This document shows positions 1 to 10,579 of a DNA stretch of 64,000 bases, one piece after another. The stretch comes from Prosapia bicincta. Its lineage: Eukaryota; Arthropoda; Insecta; Hemiptera; Cercopidae. Within the stretch, counting starts at the first letter, position 1. Each line of letters begins with the position of its first letter. The position numbers and the translations under genes were made by a program. The notes under the pieces were generated by a model. That model was not told the origin of the DNA. It ran no database searches and was given only the letters and a program-made list of their open reading frames with translations. The stretch is taken from NCBI GenBank assembly GCA_036971475.1, contig JBAIZL010000002.1, positions 228,550,143 through 228,614,142 of the forward strand, read 5' to 3'.

Positions 1-51
1 CCTTAAGGTCATTGTGTTGACGCTTCTGCCTAAGTTTTATTTATAACATAA

Positions 52-400
52 ATTATACTATAGGTCAAATTTTATAAGCTGGCACTTTGCTCCTAGGTAG
101 AAATTGTGTATTCGTCGTCTAGAAAATATCGGACACTGTCATCATCCCTCATCACAGCCAATCCGTCCTAAGCCTTAGACAATCCTATTAGCAGGTTTTA
201 ATGAACGTTATATTTACATTTGTTGTTATTTATACTATACATTAAAAAGTATTACTAAGTAACAAAATAATCGTCAACGCTTGGAGTCAGGGTAGATGTT
301 TTTTTTAAATGACCTGCAAGTACCTCTGCCTTCTCTCGCTGAGGCCCGGATCCGCCAAGTGACAGCTTATAAAATTTTATCTATATAATGGTATAGCTGT
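52..400 (+). repeat. Dispersed repeat, copy 1 of 2
   Basis: This stretch aligns by eye with 19775-20150 in the same orientation. Shared landmarks are taggtcaaatttta near the left end, a CATCCCTCATC block, a TTTGTTGTTATTTATAC block, AAGTAACAAAATAAT and AAATGACCTGC. The similarity ends near the phrase gagcttataaaatttt in both copies. I see no reading frame and no terminal inverted repeat, so the family is unclassified; a SINE or MITE relic is possible. The copies differ by many substitutions and small indels, so they are old. Confidence 0.6.
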
Positions 401-719
401 AGTAATCGTGTACATAAGACAACTAAACATACAACCCTAGACTTTGTGATATTTTTATTAGTATTATTGTCAAATTTGTTTTTGACATGCAGTAAAATAA
501 AGTACATCTAAAACATACATATTTCTCATCTGCTAACTGAAGTTTATATTTTTAATTATTTCACTTGGTTTTTAAAAAAAGTTTTCTAACCTAAATTTTT
601 TGTTTACTACTTAATATTTGGAACTTGGTGGAATTGCTTGATTTCACTATTGTACTCTGCCCGCAGCTCTTGTTGAAGAAAATTGTCTGTCTATTTTTAA
701 GGAGAGTTGAGTAATATAT
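401..719. other. Featureless AT-rich stretch
   Basis: I see no reading frame, repeat or inverted structure here. Confidence 0.4.
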
Positions 720-744
720 TTTTGTTCTTATTGGTTTCATTTCG

Positions 745-835
745 CTAAAACAAAAAACTACTTATATATTCCAGCAAATGCATTTCGCACTTTATCAGTG
801 CATTATTCAAAGCTGTGAGTCACAAACAAGAATGT
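745..835 (+). repeat. MITE-end motif, left copy
   Basis: The core CAGCAAATGCATTTCGCAC followed by tatcagtgcattattcaaagctgtgagtcac reappears, inverted, near 3565-3640 and in both arms of the palindromic element at 26405-26665. It is therefore a dispersed terminal motif rather than host sequence. Together the copies at 745-835 and 3565-3640 could bound one element of about 2.9 kb, but I could not find target-site duplications. Confidence 0.45.
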
Positions 836-839
836 TGCT

Positions 840-2400
840 AAGGTGTGTGGTGCTATTGTCAGTTTGTAGTGTTTTTGTGTTCTGTGATGTGTCATTGTTC
901 ATAGAGTAGTTGTTAATTGTGTTCCAATATAGTATTTAACTGTGATGGTATGTTTTGTTATTTATAATGTATTGTGGTTGGTTTTTGTGGTGTTTGAACT
1001 TTTCAATTTTTTGTTGTTGTTTTAGTATATTAATTATTTTTTTTTAATATTGAACTTTAGGATTTGTTCCATTGTCGCTGTATATGTGTAGCATGTTCGG
1101 TATATGAATATGAAAATTTGACTTAAGTTTTTTATGTGTTTTTGTATTGTGTGATGAAGTTTCTCTCTGTTTTTCCTATGTAGAAGCTAGGGTAGTCTAC
1201 ATGTTATCTTGTATACTACTGCCCTATTTTGTTTGTTCTGAAGTGTTTTCGTGTTGTGTGTATGATTTTTTTGGTTGTGTTAGATAATTTAAAGGCGACT
1301 TTGTATTTGAATATTTAGAATTAAGCTATTCTTTATGATGTGTTGTGATGTGTTAATGTTACATACTTTTATTTTTCTGTACTATTGATTTTTGTCGTAT
1401 GTGTAGCTTTTTGCCTATTATGTTGTCTATCAGTGTTTTTTTTCTATGAGCTATGAATTTTGTCATGTTCAGTCTTTTTATTCTTTCTTTCTTGTTCATG
1501 GTTATGCTGATTAGTCTATGTATTATAGAGTGAAAGATGGCGTATTTGTGTTGTATGGGATGGTTAGAAGTGTTAGGTATAACTCTATCTGTGGTGGTGG
1601 CCTTTTTGTATATTTTAAACATGTGTTTGTTATTTTACTTTGTAATTATGAAACGTAGGCAGTTTATTGGGTTTTGTTCTGTTTTCAGTGTGACGTTTAT
1701 ATTGTGTATTTTGTTTATGTATTTGTGGAAGTGTTATCTTTTGTTGCCTTTTTATAAAATTAGGATGCCATCTATGTAACTGTGCCAGTACATTATTTTT
1801 AGGACATATTTGTGGTTATTTACGATGTCTTTATGTTCAAGATTGTGTATAAACATTTTGTACAATATGCTTGGTGTAGGGGTCCCATAGCTAGGCCTTT
1901 GTTTTAAGTGTAGTATTTATTGTTATATGTTAAGTAGTTTTGGGATTAATTATTTATGTTAGTGTTATTTCTTTAGGTGTGTTCTTAGTGTATGCGTTAG
2001 TTATGCCAAATGACACTAGTGTGGGTATGTTCATGTTTTTTTTTTGTGTGTTGAATCGATGTTGTTTTTTAGGCTGGTGTAATTTCATTTCTCATTATTT
2101 TCTCAAGGTCTTTAGCAAAATTGTGTGAAGGTGTTTGTATGTTGTTTATTAGAGGGTGTATGGGTATGTCTTTTTTTATATTTTAGGTAGGGCATTAAGT
2201 GTTGTAGCTTGCAGTTTGATTTGTATAAGGTATCTTTTATGTTCTTTGTTTAATATATCAGTTTATTCATTTATATAATTTTTTATTTGAGTGTGGAATT
2301 TATGTATGTAGGTATTTCTGTGATGTTATCTTTGTTTTCAAAAATTTGAGATTATGTTGTTTGTGCTTTGTTGTGTGATGTTTTTGTGGTGTGTATTTTA
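840..2400 (+). repeat. T/G-rich decayed repeat with inverted partner
   Basis: The plus strand is strikingly rich in T and G with few C. It contains short open frames (1537-1779, 1940-2128) made almost entirely of hydrophobic residues, which the base bias alone explains. The part from about 1725 to 2050 is matched by the reverse complement of 2415-2735. In both arms the frames read LPFYKIRM, followed by a matching order of hydrophobic and cysteine residues. The pair is thus an inverted repeat with a spacer of about 370 bp. It may be the arms of a foldback transposon. I do not recognise a protein family. Confidence 0.5.
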
Positions 2401-2414
2401 TTTTGTTTAAATTG

Positions 2415-2800
2415 TGTATTAAAACAAACGATAATAGAGGACAACATACCAAACAACATAGCTAAAGACATAATAACACTAACAAACAATTACATTCAAA
2501 ACTAATTCACAAATAACAATTAGTACTACACTCAAAATAAAGACCTACCTATAGAATCCCGTATATATCAAGCATCCTGCCCGAAATGTTTATAGGTAAA
2601 CTAGGTAAACAAAAATACATCATAAATAACAACATAATACACCCACAAAATAATATTCTAGCACAACAATAAATAATGACAGATGACATCCTAATCTTAT
2701 AAAAAGGCAGTTTACTCAATTCTTGGTTACAAAATGTCTTTAATACTTTTGAGGACAAGTACATGTGAATGTCTGATTCTAAAGACATGTATGCATTCTC
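2415..2800 (-). repeat. Inverted partner of the T/G-rich repeat
   Basis: Read on the minus strand, this A/C-rich segment matches 1725-2050, including gatgacatcctaatcttata here against gatggcatcctaattttata on the reverse complement there. The open frame at 2549-2788 (minus) contains LPFYKIRM like its partner. It is described as a repeat arm, not as a gene. Confidence 0.5.
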
Positions 2801-3564
2801 ATAGATTGATAATGACTCGCCAATGACAGTGTCTAGAGTTAACTATTAAATAACTAGGCTGGTTTTATTAATTCCTATATAGCTGCAACACCTAGCTCCA
2901 TAGCATTTTAAACGATACTTCCTCACAGTTGGAAGTAAACCAAATTTTTACTTTACTATTTGATCTTATTATTTTTGTATTTTAAATGCTATTCAAACAA
3001 ATTGATTTTGCTTTCAACATTGACATACAAAGTGTTTTGTATGTCATGCTATATTTTATCTCTTAAGGACTCACTCTTTTTCTCTCTCCTTGGATATTCC
3101 CTGTTACTATTAGCTCTTCCAAATTATCATCTCTTTGTCCAATTTGTAAGAGAATCACAGGACCCACTTTGTTTGTCATGTACATCATAAAGGTTTTATT
3201 TTTAACTGTACTTTCATTTTAAATTAATATTTTATCTAGGTTGTATAGAAAAATTAGAGGTGGAAATTTCTTTCACTTTTCAAAAATTTGAATCCCTTCC
3301 CCAATTTTTTTGAACAGCAATTCGCCTTTTTAGTGAGCAGAAATTATCTCTTATACCGGTACTTTGAAGTCATATTGCAATTTGAGCTATCTCCATAACT
3401 ACTTTTTAAAAGTGCTAATTAACTATTTGTCGGACAACCAAATCCTACTTTGCGAGTTAACAAACCATATTACAAGAGGTTTGATTACTTATCTGCTTTC
3501 TCATGATTTTGATGATCGCCTTGTAGTTGAATGCTAGATAGTAAACCTTGTTAGGTAATAGCGT

Positions 3565-3640
3565 TTTACACTGATCTAGTGCAAAATGCATTGCTGGTAA
3601 GCTGTTGTTTTTTGTGAAGTAATATCGAAAAGAATATATT
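3565..3640 (-). repeat. MITE-end motif, right inverted copy
   Basis: The reverse complement reads accagcaatgcattttgcac followed by agatcagtg, matching the motif at 745-835 and the arms of 26405-26665. The sequence between 2800 and 3565 and from 3641 to 4180 is AT-rich and shows nothing else that I can support. Confidence 0.4.
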
Positions 3641-4184
3641 ATTAAAAAACCTCAAGATGTACAGCTCACAGAAACAGCAAATAAATAATAATCTGTGCCA
3701 TATATTCAAGCCTTGCGTAAATTTGTTCTGTGCTGTGGTATAAAAACATGGCCTGAACTAAATATCACTTTTTGGCACTTCGTTTATTAATGAGTTACCT
3801 TCTGTTGCTAAAGAAGTGGTGGCTCCAACGGCGAGTAGGCCCTGGTCTACCCAACTATTTTATATTTATTTCTTAAAATTCTTCTTAATTGTCAATAATT
3901 CAAAAAGATAAATGTTAGACTTATTCATATAAGTTTAAAAACAAATGCTAATAATATTATAGCGAAATTAAGAATTAACCCAGCAACAATAATCACCCTT
4001 TTCTTTAACCACCATTTAAATTTTAAACAATTTCTGGGGGAGGGTGCTAAAAGTAGTTATGACTCCTCTAAACTAGGTCTACACAAAAAATAATTCCTAA
4101 AGCCTCATAAACAGTGCTAAAGTGTATTATTATTATTACTAAATATAACGCCACTGGATACTTTGTAGTTATAATTTAATATTA

Positions 4185-5055
4185 CTGTACTTTTATAGCC
4201 AACACCAGGTTAGCCTTCATGGGGTTTCCAATGCACATGTATTTTGTCTTATCTGTATTGATTTATAGGCCTCCTTTTTTGTATTACTCTTTTATTTTTC
4301 ATGTCATGTATTCCAAGTTCCCTTTTTCTTGAGCTATAATGATTTCATCATCCACAAATTGTAATGTAAAGACGTATGTATTGTTTATTTGAAACCCCTT
4401 CCACCAGCATTCCTTTTTCATGTTTCGGAGTAATTTTTCCACATATATTTTGAACAGAGTCAGATACAGCATCTTTGTCTTAGTCCCTTCGACACAGGAA
4501 ATCCTCGTGACACTTTACCTTCCACTTCGGTCCTTATATGATTCTTGGACAGCTTTAATTACATTCTCATGATGTTGATTTCTTGTAGGGCTTCTCATAA
4601 TTTCACGCAGGGTACATTATCATATGCCTTTGATAAATCCACATATAGAATGTGCACTTCTCTGTTTGTCGCTACTCTTTTTTCAATAATTTGTTTTACA
4701 CAAAATAGGTTATCCATGCACAATCTTCCTGCCTGAAATCCTGACTGTTCCTCTTCCTCTTTCATTTGATATTCCTCCTCTATGATGTCTCAAAGTATTC
4801 CCCATATACCCAACTCAGAGTAGGTTATACTGCTATGCCATGATAATTATCCCATTCATGTCTGTCTCCTTTCTGTTTTTAGCCTATAATTCTGGTGTAC
4901 TATTTTCTTGTAAGTAACCATTTATAAAGCTCATATTTATTCTTCTGAGTTTATTCGTGCCCTTCTTCATCATTTCCACAGTGATTCCTCCTGATCCACT
5001 TGGCTTTCCATTCTTCAGTTGCTCAATTGCTCGTTGACTTATTGTTACCTAAAAA
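4185..5055 (-). pseudogene. LINE (non-LTR) reverse transcriptase relic
   Basis: On the minus strand, pieces of a non-LTR retrotransposon reverse transcriptase can be read in several frames. Starting at the high coordinate they are AIEQLKNGKPSGSGGI (fingers region, family form LKNGKAPGPDGI), QSGFQAGRLCMDNLFCVKQI, VDLSKAYDNVP (catalytic motif A with its aspartate), GLRQRCC, LFKIYVEKLL and finally LQFVDDEIIIA. FVDD is the active-site box, usually YADD or FADD. Stops and frameshifts separate the pieces, for example after VKL and after EYMT. Only the polymerase core remains; there is no endonuclease. The motif order is typical of insect LINEs, but I cannot fix the clade (Jockey, CR1 or RTE-like). 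It is dead as a gene. Confidence 0.8.
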
Positions 5056-5910
5056 ATAGTCTTACTTTTTTAAAAAACTAAAATATGACCTAAGCAGATA
5101 AATATATTAGAATTGTAGCTATATAATAATGTGATCTGTATAACCTAGTGAGTAATTTTTCAACAATTTACTCATAGTGAAGTAGCCAATACTTGCCAAG
5201 TGAGCTTATGTTTATGTTCCAATATTTAAAAGAACTTTTAAGCCTTATTTATGGTTACCGAGGTTTTAAATAATATTTACTTTGTTTAGAATATATTTTA
5301 AGTAACATTTGTAAGCCCTTAAATACCAAAACAGTCCCAATTAGTGGACTAATGGTGAATTATTGCCATTGGTCAAACTACAGAATTTGAAACTACATGA
5401 AGAAAGTTGGCCTTTTGTTTGTTTTAAATGTTGCTCAATAAATAGTAGATGATCATCAAATACTATATTACATTACTATTATAGGCAACCATGTTATCAT
5501 ACTACTCAAAAAAAAAAAGTAAAACTATTGAATAATTATATTTAATATAAGGAAACAATCTAAATTTAAACATAACTTTTTCTTTTACTACCTGTTTCTA
5601 TTTTATAAAAAATAAAAATCTCTTTTGATTCAATTAATAGATCTTCAGATTCGATAATGAGGTCTAATTATCGCCAAAATGCATTTTTTTTATCTACACC
5701 AAAAAACCGATTGATAAAATCACCATTATTGAGGATATAAATGTATTCCTTATAACTTAAACGATTCCGCTTAAAATCAACTGGAATTCGTTTTTAAACT
5801 ACCCAGCACGTTGCTGCACCCAAAATCATAATTGAATAATATAAAATGGAAAATTATTAATCAATTTTTCAATAAGAAAAGGAAATCAAACATTTAAATA
5901 ATTGTATTTC
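5056..5910. other. Featureless AT-rich stretch
   Basis: No coding or repeat structure was found. The phrase gcacgttgctgcaccc at about 5807-5822 lies just downstream, in minus orientation, of the Helitron helicase relic and may be part of its 3' region. Confidence 0.3.
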
Positions 5911-5914
5911 ATTT

Positions 5915-6160
5915 AATCCAATGCTATAATATAGATGTTTTTTCGTAATTTCATTAGGTGACTAACATACAAAATTTTTGGTGTCCCAACCCAATGAGCA
6001 TGCAACATATAATTGTCAGTGATAAAAGCACAAATGTTCCAAATTTAATCTAGAAATGGTCAATGATTGTCCTTGTTTATTGTTATTGCATGAGTATTAT
6101 TGCCAATCCTACTTTTAATCTCAATAAGTGTGGTGGCAATAATTCTACATAGAATTTAGC
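5915..6160 (-). pseudogene. Helitron Pif1-like helicase, C-terminal relic
   Basis: Reading the minus strand from about 6150 downward gives, across frameshifts, AITINKDNH (family form AMTINKAQGQSL), RLNLEHLCFYH, then VGTPKNFVC and SPNEITKKH. The order and spacing match the C-terminal end of the Helitron helicase, where the arginine-finger segment normally reads LYVACSRVGTPKNL. Here that segment is damaged (DNYMLHAHWVGTPKNFVC) and followed by stops. Only this end of the RepHel protein is present. The assignment rests on remembered family motifs and is an inference, but the run of matches is long. Confidence 0.65.
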
Positions 6161-6284
6161 CATTTTAAACAGTTTAAAGAAATAAATAATGTATTTCTAT
6201 TTTTAATTTTACATTATGTTTTAAATTAATCAAGTAACGCTAGTATGAATATACATTTTAACATTTTACTTATAGAAGACTACA

Positions 6285-7530
6285 CTGAACCATCCTAAGC
6301 CTATGAGGCGGAACCCTGTTAATGGATCTGCACCAAACTTCACACGAATTACTCTGGGAATATGTTAAAATATTCCTCCAAATTTTATCAACTTCTGTTT
6401 AGCGGTTTAAGCGTCCATAAGATACATACATACACACGTACGTACATACTTCAGTTTTTGAACAGTCCTAAGACTCTGCGGCAGAGCCCTGTTGATGGGT
6501 CTACACCAAACCTCACACGAATCGTCCTGGGAATATGTCAAACAACCCCTCTAAATTTAATTAACTTCTGTTCAGCTGTTTAGGCGTCCATAAGGTCAAT
6601 ACATACATCGGTTTTAGAAGCATCCTAAACCTCTTGGGCTGAGCCCTGTTAATGGATTCACACCAAACCTTACACGAACCATCTTTGGAATAAGTCAAAC
6701 AATGCGTCTAAATTTATTTAACTTTTGTTCAGTGGTTTAGGCGTCCATAAGATACATTCATACATCGGTTTTTGAACCATCCTAAGAGCCTAAGGCAGAG
6801 CCCTGTGGATGAATCTACACCAAACCTCACACGAACCATTCTGGGAATATGTCAAACAATGCCTCTAAATGTAATTAACTTTTGTTCAGTGGTTTAGGCG
6901 TCCATAAGATACATACATCGTTTTTTGAACCATCCTAAGCCTCGGAGGCATAACCCTGTGGATGGATTAACACAAAACATCCTGGGAATATGTCAAACAA
7001 TCCTATTAAATTTAATTAACTTTTGTTCAATGGTTTAGGCATCCATAAGATACATACATACATCGGTTTTTGAACCATCCTAAGAGTCTAAGGCAGAGCC
7101 CTGTGGATGGATCTACACCAAATCTCACACGAACCATTCTGGTAATATGTCAAACAATGCCTCTAAATTTAATTAACTTTTGTTCAGCGGTTAAGGCGTC
7201 CATAAGATACATACTTTAATATGTTTTTGAACCATCCTATGCCTCTGAGCTGGAGCCCTGTGGATGGATATACACCAAACCTCACACGAACCATCCTGGG
7301 GAAATGTTAAACAATCCTTCCAAATTATAGTAACTTCGCTTTTGTGGTTTAGGCATCCATGAGGTATATACACATAAGCCTTTGGGGCGGAACCCTGTGG
7401 CTGGATCTACACAAAAATTCACAAGAACCATCCTAATAATATATTAAACAAACCTTCCAAATTTCATCAACTTCTGTTCAGCGGTCTAGGCGTCCATAAG
7501 ATACACACATATGTACATCCGTTTTTAGAT
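6285..7530. repeat. Tandem repeat, about 8 copies of ~155 bp
   Basis: Units begin near 6288, 6462, 6619, 6776, 6929, 7075, 7231 and about 7373. Each carries, in order, ccatcctaag, agccctgtggatgga, ctacaccaaacctcacacga, aatatgtcaaacaa, ttaacttttgttcag, ggcgtccataagatacatac. Unit length varies from about 145 to 175 because of small indels and a variable catacatac tail. The array sits next to the Helitron relic and might belong to it. Short open frames inside it are by-products of the repeat. Confidence 0.85.
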
Positions 7531-8700
7531 ATGTAGATTACAGTAGAGTAGCAAATAATGATATGTTATTGTTTATGAATTATACAATCAACTATTTATA
7601 GAACTACAGTAAATTCAAACGTTGAAGTAGTATGATGAAAATATTATTTGACAATGTTCTTGGAATTTACTTTCATAACAGTTTTTTCTTTTTTTTTAAG
7701 CTTCAGATTTTATTAGTTTTTATACAAAAATGCACAGATTTTATAATTTGTTCATTTTTACAAAATGCCAAAGACTAATTTTGCTAAAAAACCGGACAAT
7801 AATCAAGGAGCTTAAGTCCTCATAGTGTAAATTTAGGGTCATCTATAAACAAAAGTTGTTTACCAGGGCAAACTCTATTGTTATGATTTTAAGTTGGTCA
7901 GTATAAACAAAAAAATATAAATTAGTATGTTTCCCGATAACTTTTAAAAGACAAATTCTTTAAAGTTCATATGAACTGTCATTAAATTAACATACAACTC
8001 GTTGCTTAACAATTGTAATGTTAGAATTTCTAAGACCTGAATATACGTTGCTGTTTGTTATGTAACGATAAAATATTCCAGTGTTAGTCATTCTCAACAA
8101 TGACGCACAGCGGCCATATTGTGACGTCAAGATCATCGGTCTACGAGATTGTCATGCAATTCAAGGCTAGACAGCGAATGACAACTTCATTTTCGATATT
8201 TTTTATGGGAGTAATATGATATGTATAACTTATATTTTAAATATTGTTGAAATGCTTAAAATCAACAGTGGGGAGAGCGGTTTACTTTGTCATAAATTCG
8301 ATTGAGAAAAATCTAGTGGTCGGAGCTAAATGTTTCTATCACCCAAAGTATCTGCCATTTGCCATGACCTCATGTAGACAGTATGAGCCTTATCCTGATT
8401 CTCTATCGATAGTGAATAGCATATGTGTATTTTTGAGCAAAGTAAAACTTGTTCACCTTTTTATTCTGTTTGTCCACCCATAAAATTATGAGACGTGTAC
8501 ACTCTACTATCCCAGAGTGTAGTTTATTAGCTACAGAATAACTTTTGCTAGTTTCAGTTCAGCTAATTTATACTAGCCAAAAATATAAACAACTTTAATT
8601 GGTCGTGCGAGGCACTTTATCACAGATTTGGTGGAGTAGGCTACTGTATCACAATTGTTAAGTGGGTGGGATTGCAAATTATCTCTTACCTTTGCGTTTA
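7531..8700. other. Non-coding stretch with a small hairpin
   Basis: Nothing recognisable lies here apart from an 8-bp hairpin: tacactct at 8498-8505 pairs with agagtgta at 8514-8521. The 79-codon frame at 8244-8483 shows no family features. Confidence 0.3.
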
Positions 8701-8706
8701 TTTTTA

Positions 8707-9054
8707 TATGTTATGGAATTGTAGAAAGAAGACAGACAGAATGTTGTGTGTGGCAAACGTTCAAGATATGATGCGAGCCGCACAATCGTTCAAGATAAGA
8801 AAATTATCATTGCGAGAGCAGCTGCGGAGTTTAATGTACACTACAAAGCTCTTGAAAGATTTGTTGAGGAACTTCCTCGGTCAAACATAAACAGGACCCG
8901 AGTTCATTCGCAAGATAGTATTAGTTTCAGTCATTCGCGAGATAATAGGGTCTTTAGCGACAATGAGGAAGCGATGCTGGAAATATACCTAAAACAAAAA
9001 ACGTCTGATATTTATTTTGATATATCACCAAAAGAAGTTCTTACTTCTTAGGTA
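8707..9054 (+). pseudogene. pogo/Tigger-type transposase, N-terminal HTH fragment
   Basis: The fragment begins MLWNCRKKTDRM, resembling the RNYKRKTDR start of insect psq-type transposases. After a one-base frame change near 8750 it continues as GKRSRYDASRTIVQDKK, then the helix-turn-helix AAAEFNVHYKALERFVEELP, and VFSDNEEAMLEIYLKQ and FDISPKEV, which introduce the second DNA-binding (CENP-B-like) part. The frame stops at 9052-9054, about 100 residues into a protein normally several hundred long. The catalytic DDE domain is absent. The sequence just downstream is a separate repeat (9061-9384). Confidence 0.7.
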
Positions 9055-9060
9055 AGAAGA

Positions 9061-9384
9061 AACTTATAGCCTCACGCCATGTTTTAAAAAAATAGATATT
9101 GCCATATTGAGTATGTATCCATTCGCGGCTTATAAATAAATACTAAACGTGTCAAAGGCGCTACAAGCGATGAACTAAGAGAATATAGAAGATGAGATGA
9201 AGTAAATAAGGACATTTAAAACAAAGAAATGAGTAGAAAAAAAGAAAATTAAATGAATATATTTTGTAAAATTACACGCTTTCATAAAAGGTCTAGATAA
9301 CAAGAATAAAGGAAAATGTATTGTAAAAGTGAGTAAGAAGAAATAAATATCGTGGGTGGATAATATAAACAATATTATCATTAT
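9061..9384 (+). repeat. Direct duplicate block, copy A
   Basis: It matches 14546-14876 in the same orientation with few differences. Both contain ccatgttttaaaaaaatag, attcgcggcttataaataaa, aggcgctac, gtaaataaggacat and aaacaatattatcattat. The match stops abruptly at 9384 and 14876. Copy A follows a transposase HTH fragment; copy B lies upstream of a Tigger-like C-terminal fragment. The block may therefore be internal sequence of one pogo-type family. No intact frame is present. Confidence 0.8.
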
Positions 9385-9405
9385 ACAACAGAATCATATA
9401 GAATA

Positions 9406-10577
9406 CAGTAAACTCCCGATTATCCGTGGAATAGAGTGGCCCGGCAACGCCGGATAACGAATTCCCCGGATAATCGGCTATGAACAAAGAATACGCAAAA
9501 CGATCCATAATCGATTATTATACCATAAGTTACACAAATAATGACCCCAGCTAATGCAATTCACAAATAATCTTCAGATGACAAAATAAATACAGAAAAT
9601 AATTTAAAATGTCGATGTATTTGACGGATTATAACATGTACATTTATATGTCTAACTATTTACAATACGTACATAAGTATATGTCAAAAGTAAGTATGTA
9701 TGTACATATGTAATTTCCTTTACACATAATACTTTCACTTTTTAACAAAAAAATCTGTCACTTTCGTCTCTTTTTTTGTGAGCATTGATTTAGCTTTAAT
9801 GTGCGATCAAAGTTCCTTGAGAACCATTTTGTCGCACAGTGAAGAGTCGTTTTGCTCTAAATTATTGTGTCCGTTGTTTTCATCTCAAAAATTTTATTTC
9901 TACCATATACAGGTTTATTTGGGACATTAAAACATTGTATTAGACATTAAAATGTTGTTTTATTTATCGGTTTACAACAAAAAAAAAGGAAATTTACATA
10001 AAATATCAACTAATACAAATAATAAAATTCTGCATGACAAAAAATAAAATTCAATAAAAAAGACAGAGAAATAAAAATAACGCATAAAAATTCAAACTAC
10101 CTACTACTTATTTTAGTATAATAACCACTCGACGTTCAACTCGGAATGTCTGTTTCTACTTGTGTCACAAAGCCTTAAAGATTGATAATGTATATGACAG
10201 ACGTGGATAATGCGTATGTCACGTCCTAGACTATTTATAGCCGAGATTAGCTGACATTTGTTTACAATTTTATGATACACATTAGGTTTCGGGCGTCCAA
10301 GCCTTTTGTCATTGTCTCTTATATACAGTAGTCTGTTCCCAACTCGAGTTGGTTCATTCAGTCTAACAGGACAGTTATCGTTTATCCTTGCGTTATTTGA
10401 GATAGCTTAGTTTATTTTCATGATCGTTGTTTTACCGGACATTGTGCCGCGTTGAGTGGTTAAAAAAAACATTAATGAATCTGATTGGAATAAAAATTGG
10501 ATATTTGTAAAACAATGGCAGACCCCGGATAATCCGCAAACCGGTTAATCCGCCCGCGGATAATCGGGAGTTTACTG
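9406..10577 (-). mobile_element. pogo-type DNA transposon, 1172 bp, deleted
   Basis: Terminal inverted repeats start CAGTAAACTCCCGATTATCC at 9406 and end ggataatcgggagtttactg at 10577. TA dinucleotides flank both (9404-9405 and 10578-10579), as expected for Tc1/mariner-pogo insertion. Subterminal copies of gGATAATCCG-like words occur inside each end. On the minus strand an ATG at 10442 begins MSGKTT before a stop. This recalls the MSGKRK start of Tigger/pogo transposases, so this may be a deletion derivative. No other transposase motif is visible. The clean TA flanks make the boundaries firm; the orientation is inferred only from the ATG. Confidence 0.85.
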
Positions 10578-10579
10578 TA

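Noticed and set aside
1537..2128. Small membrane proteins
   Set aside because: Hydrophobicity follows from the T/G-rich composition, and the same frames occur in the inverted repeat arm with stops.
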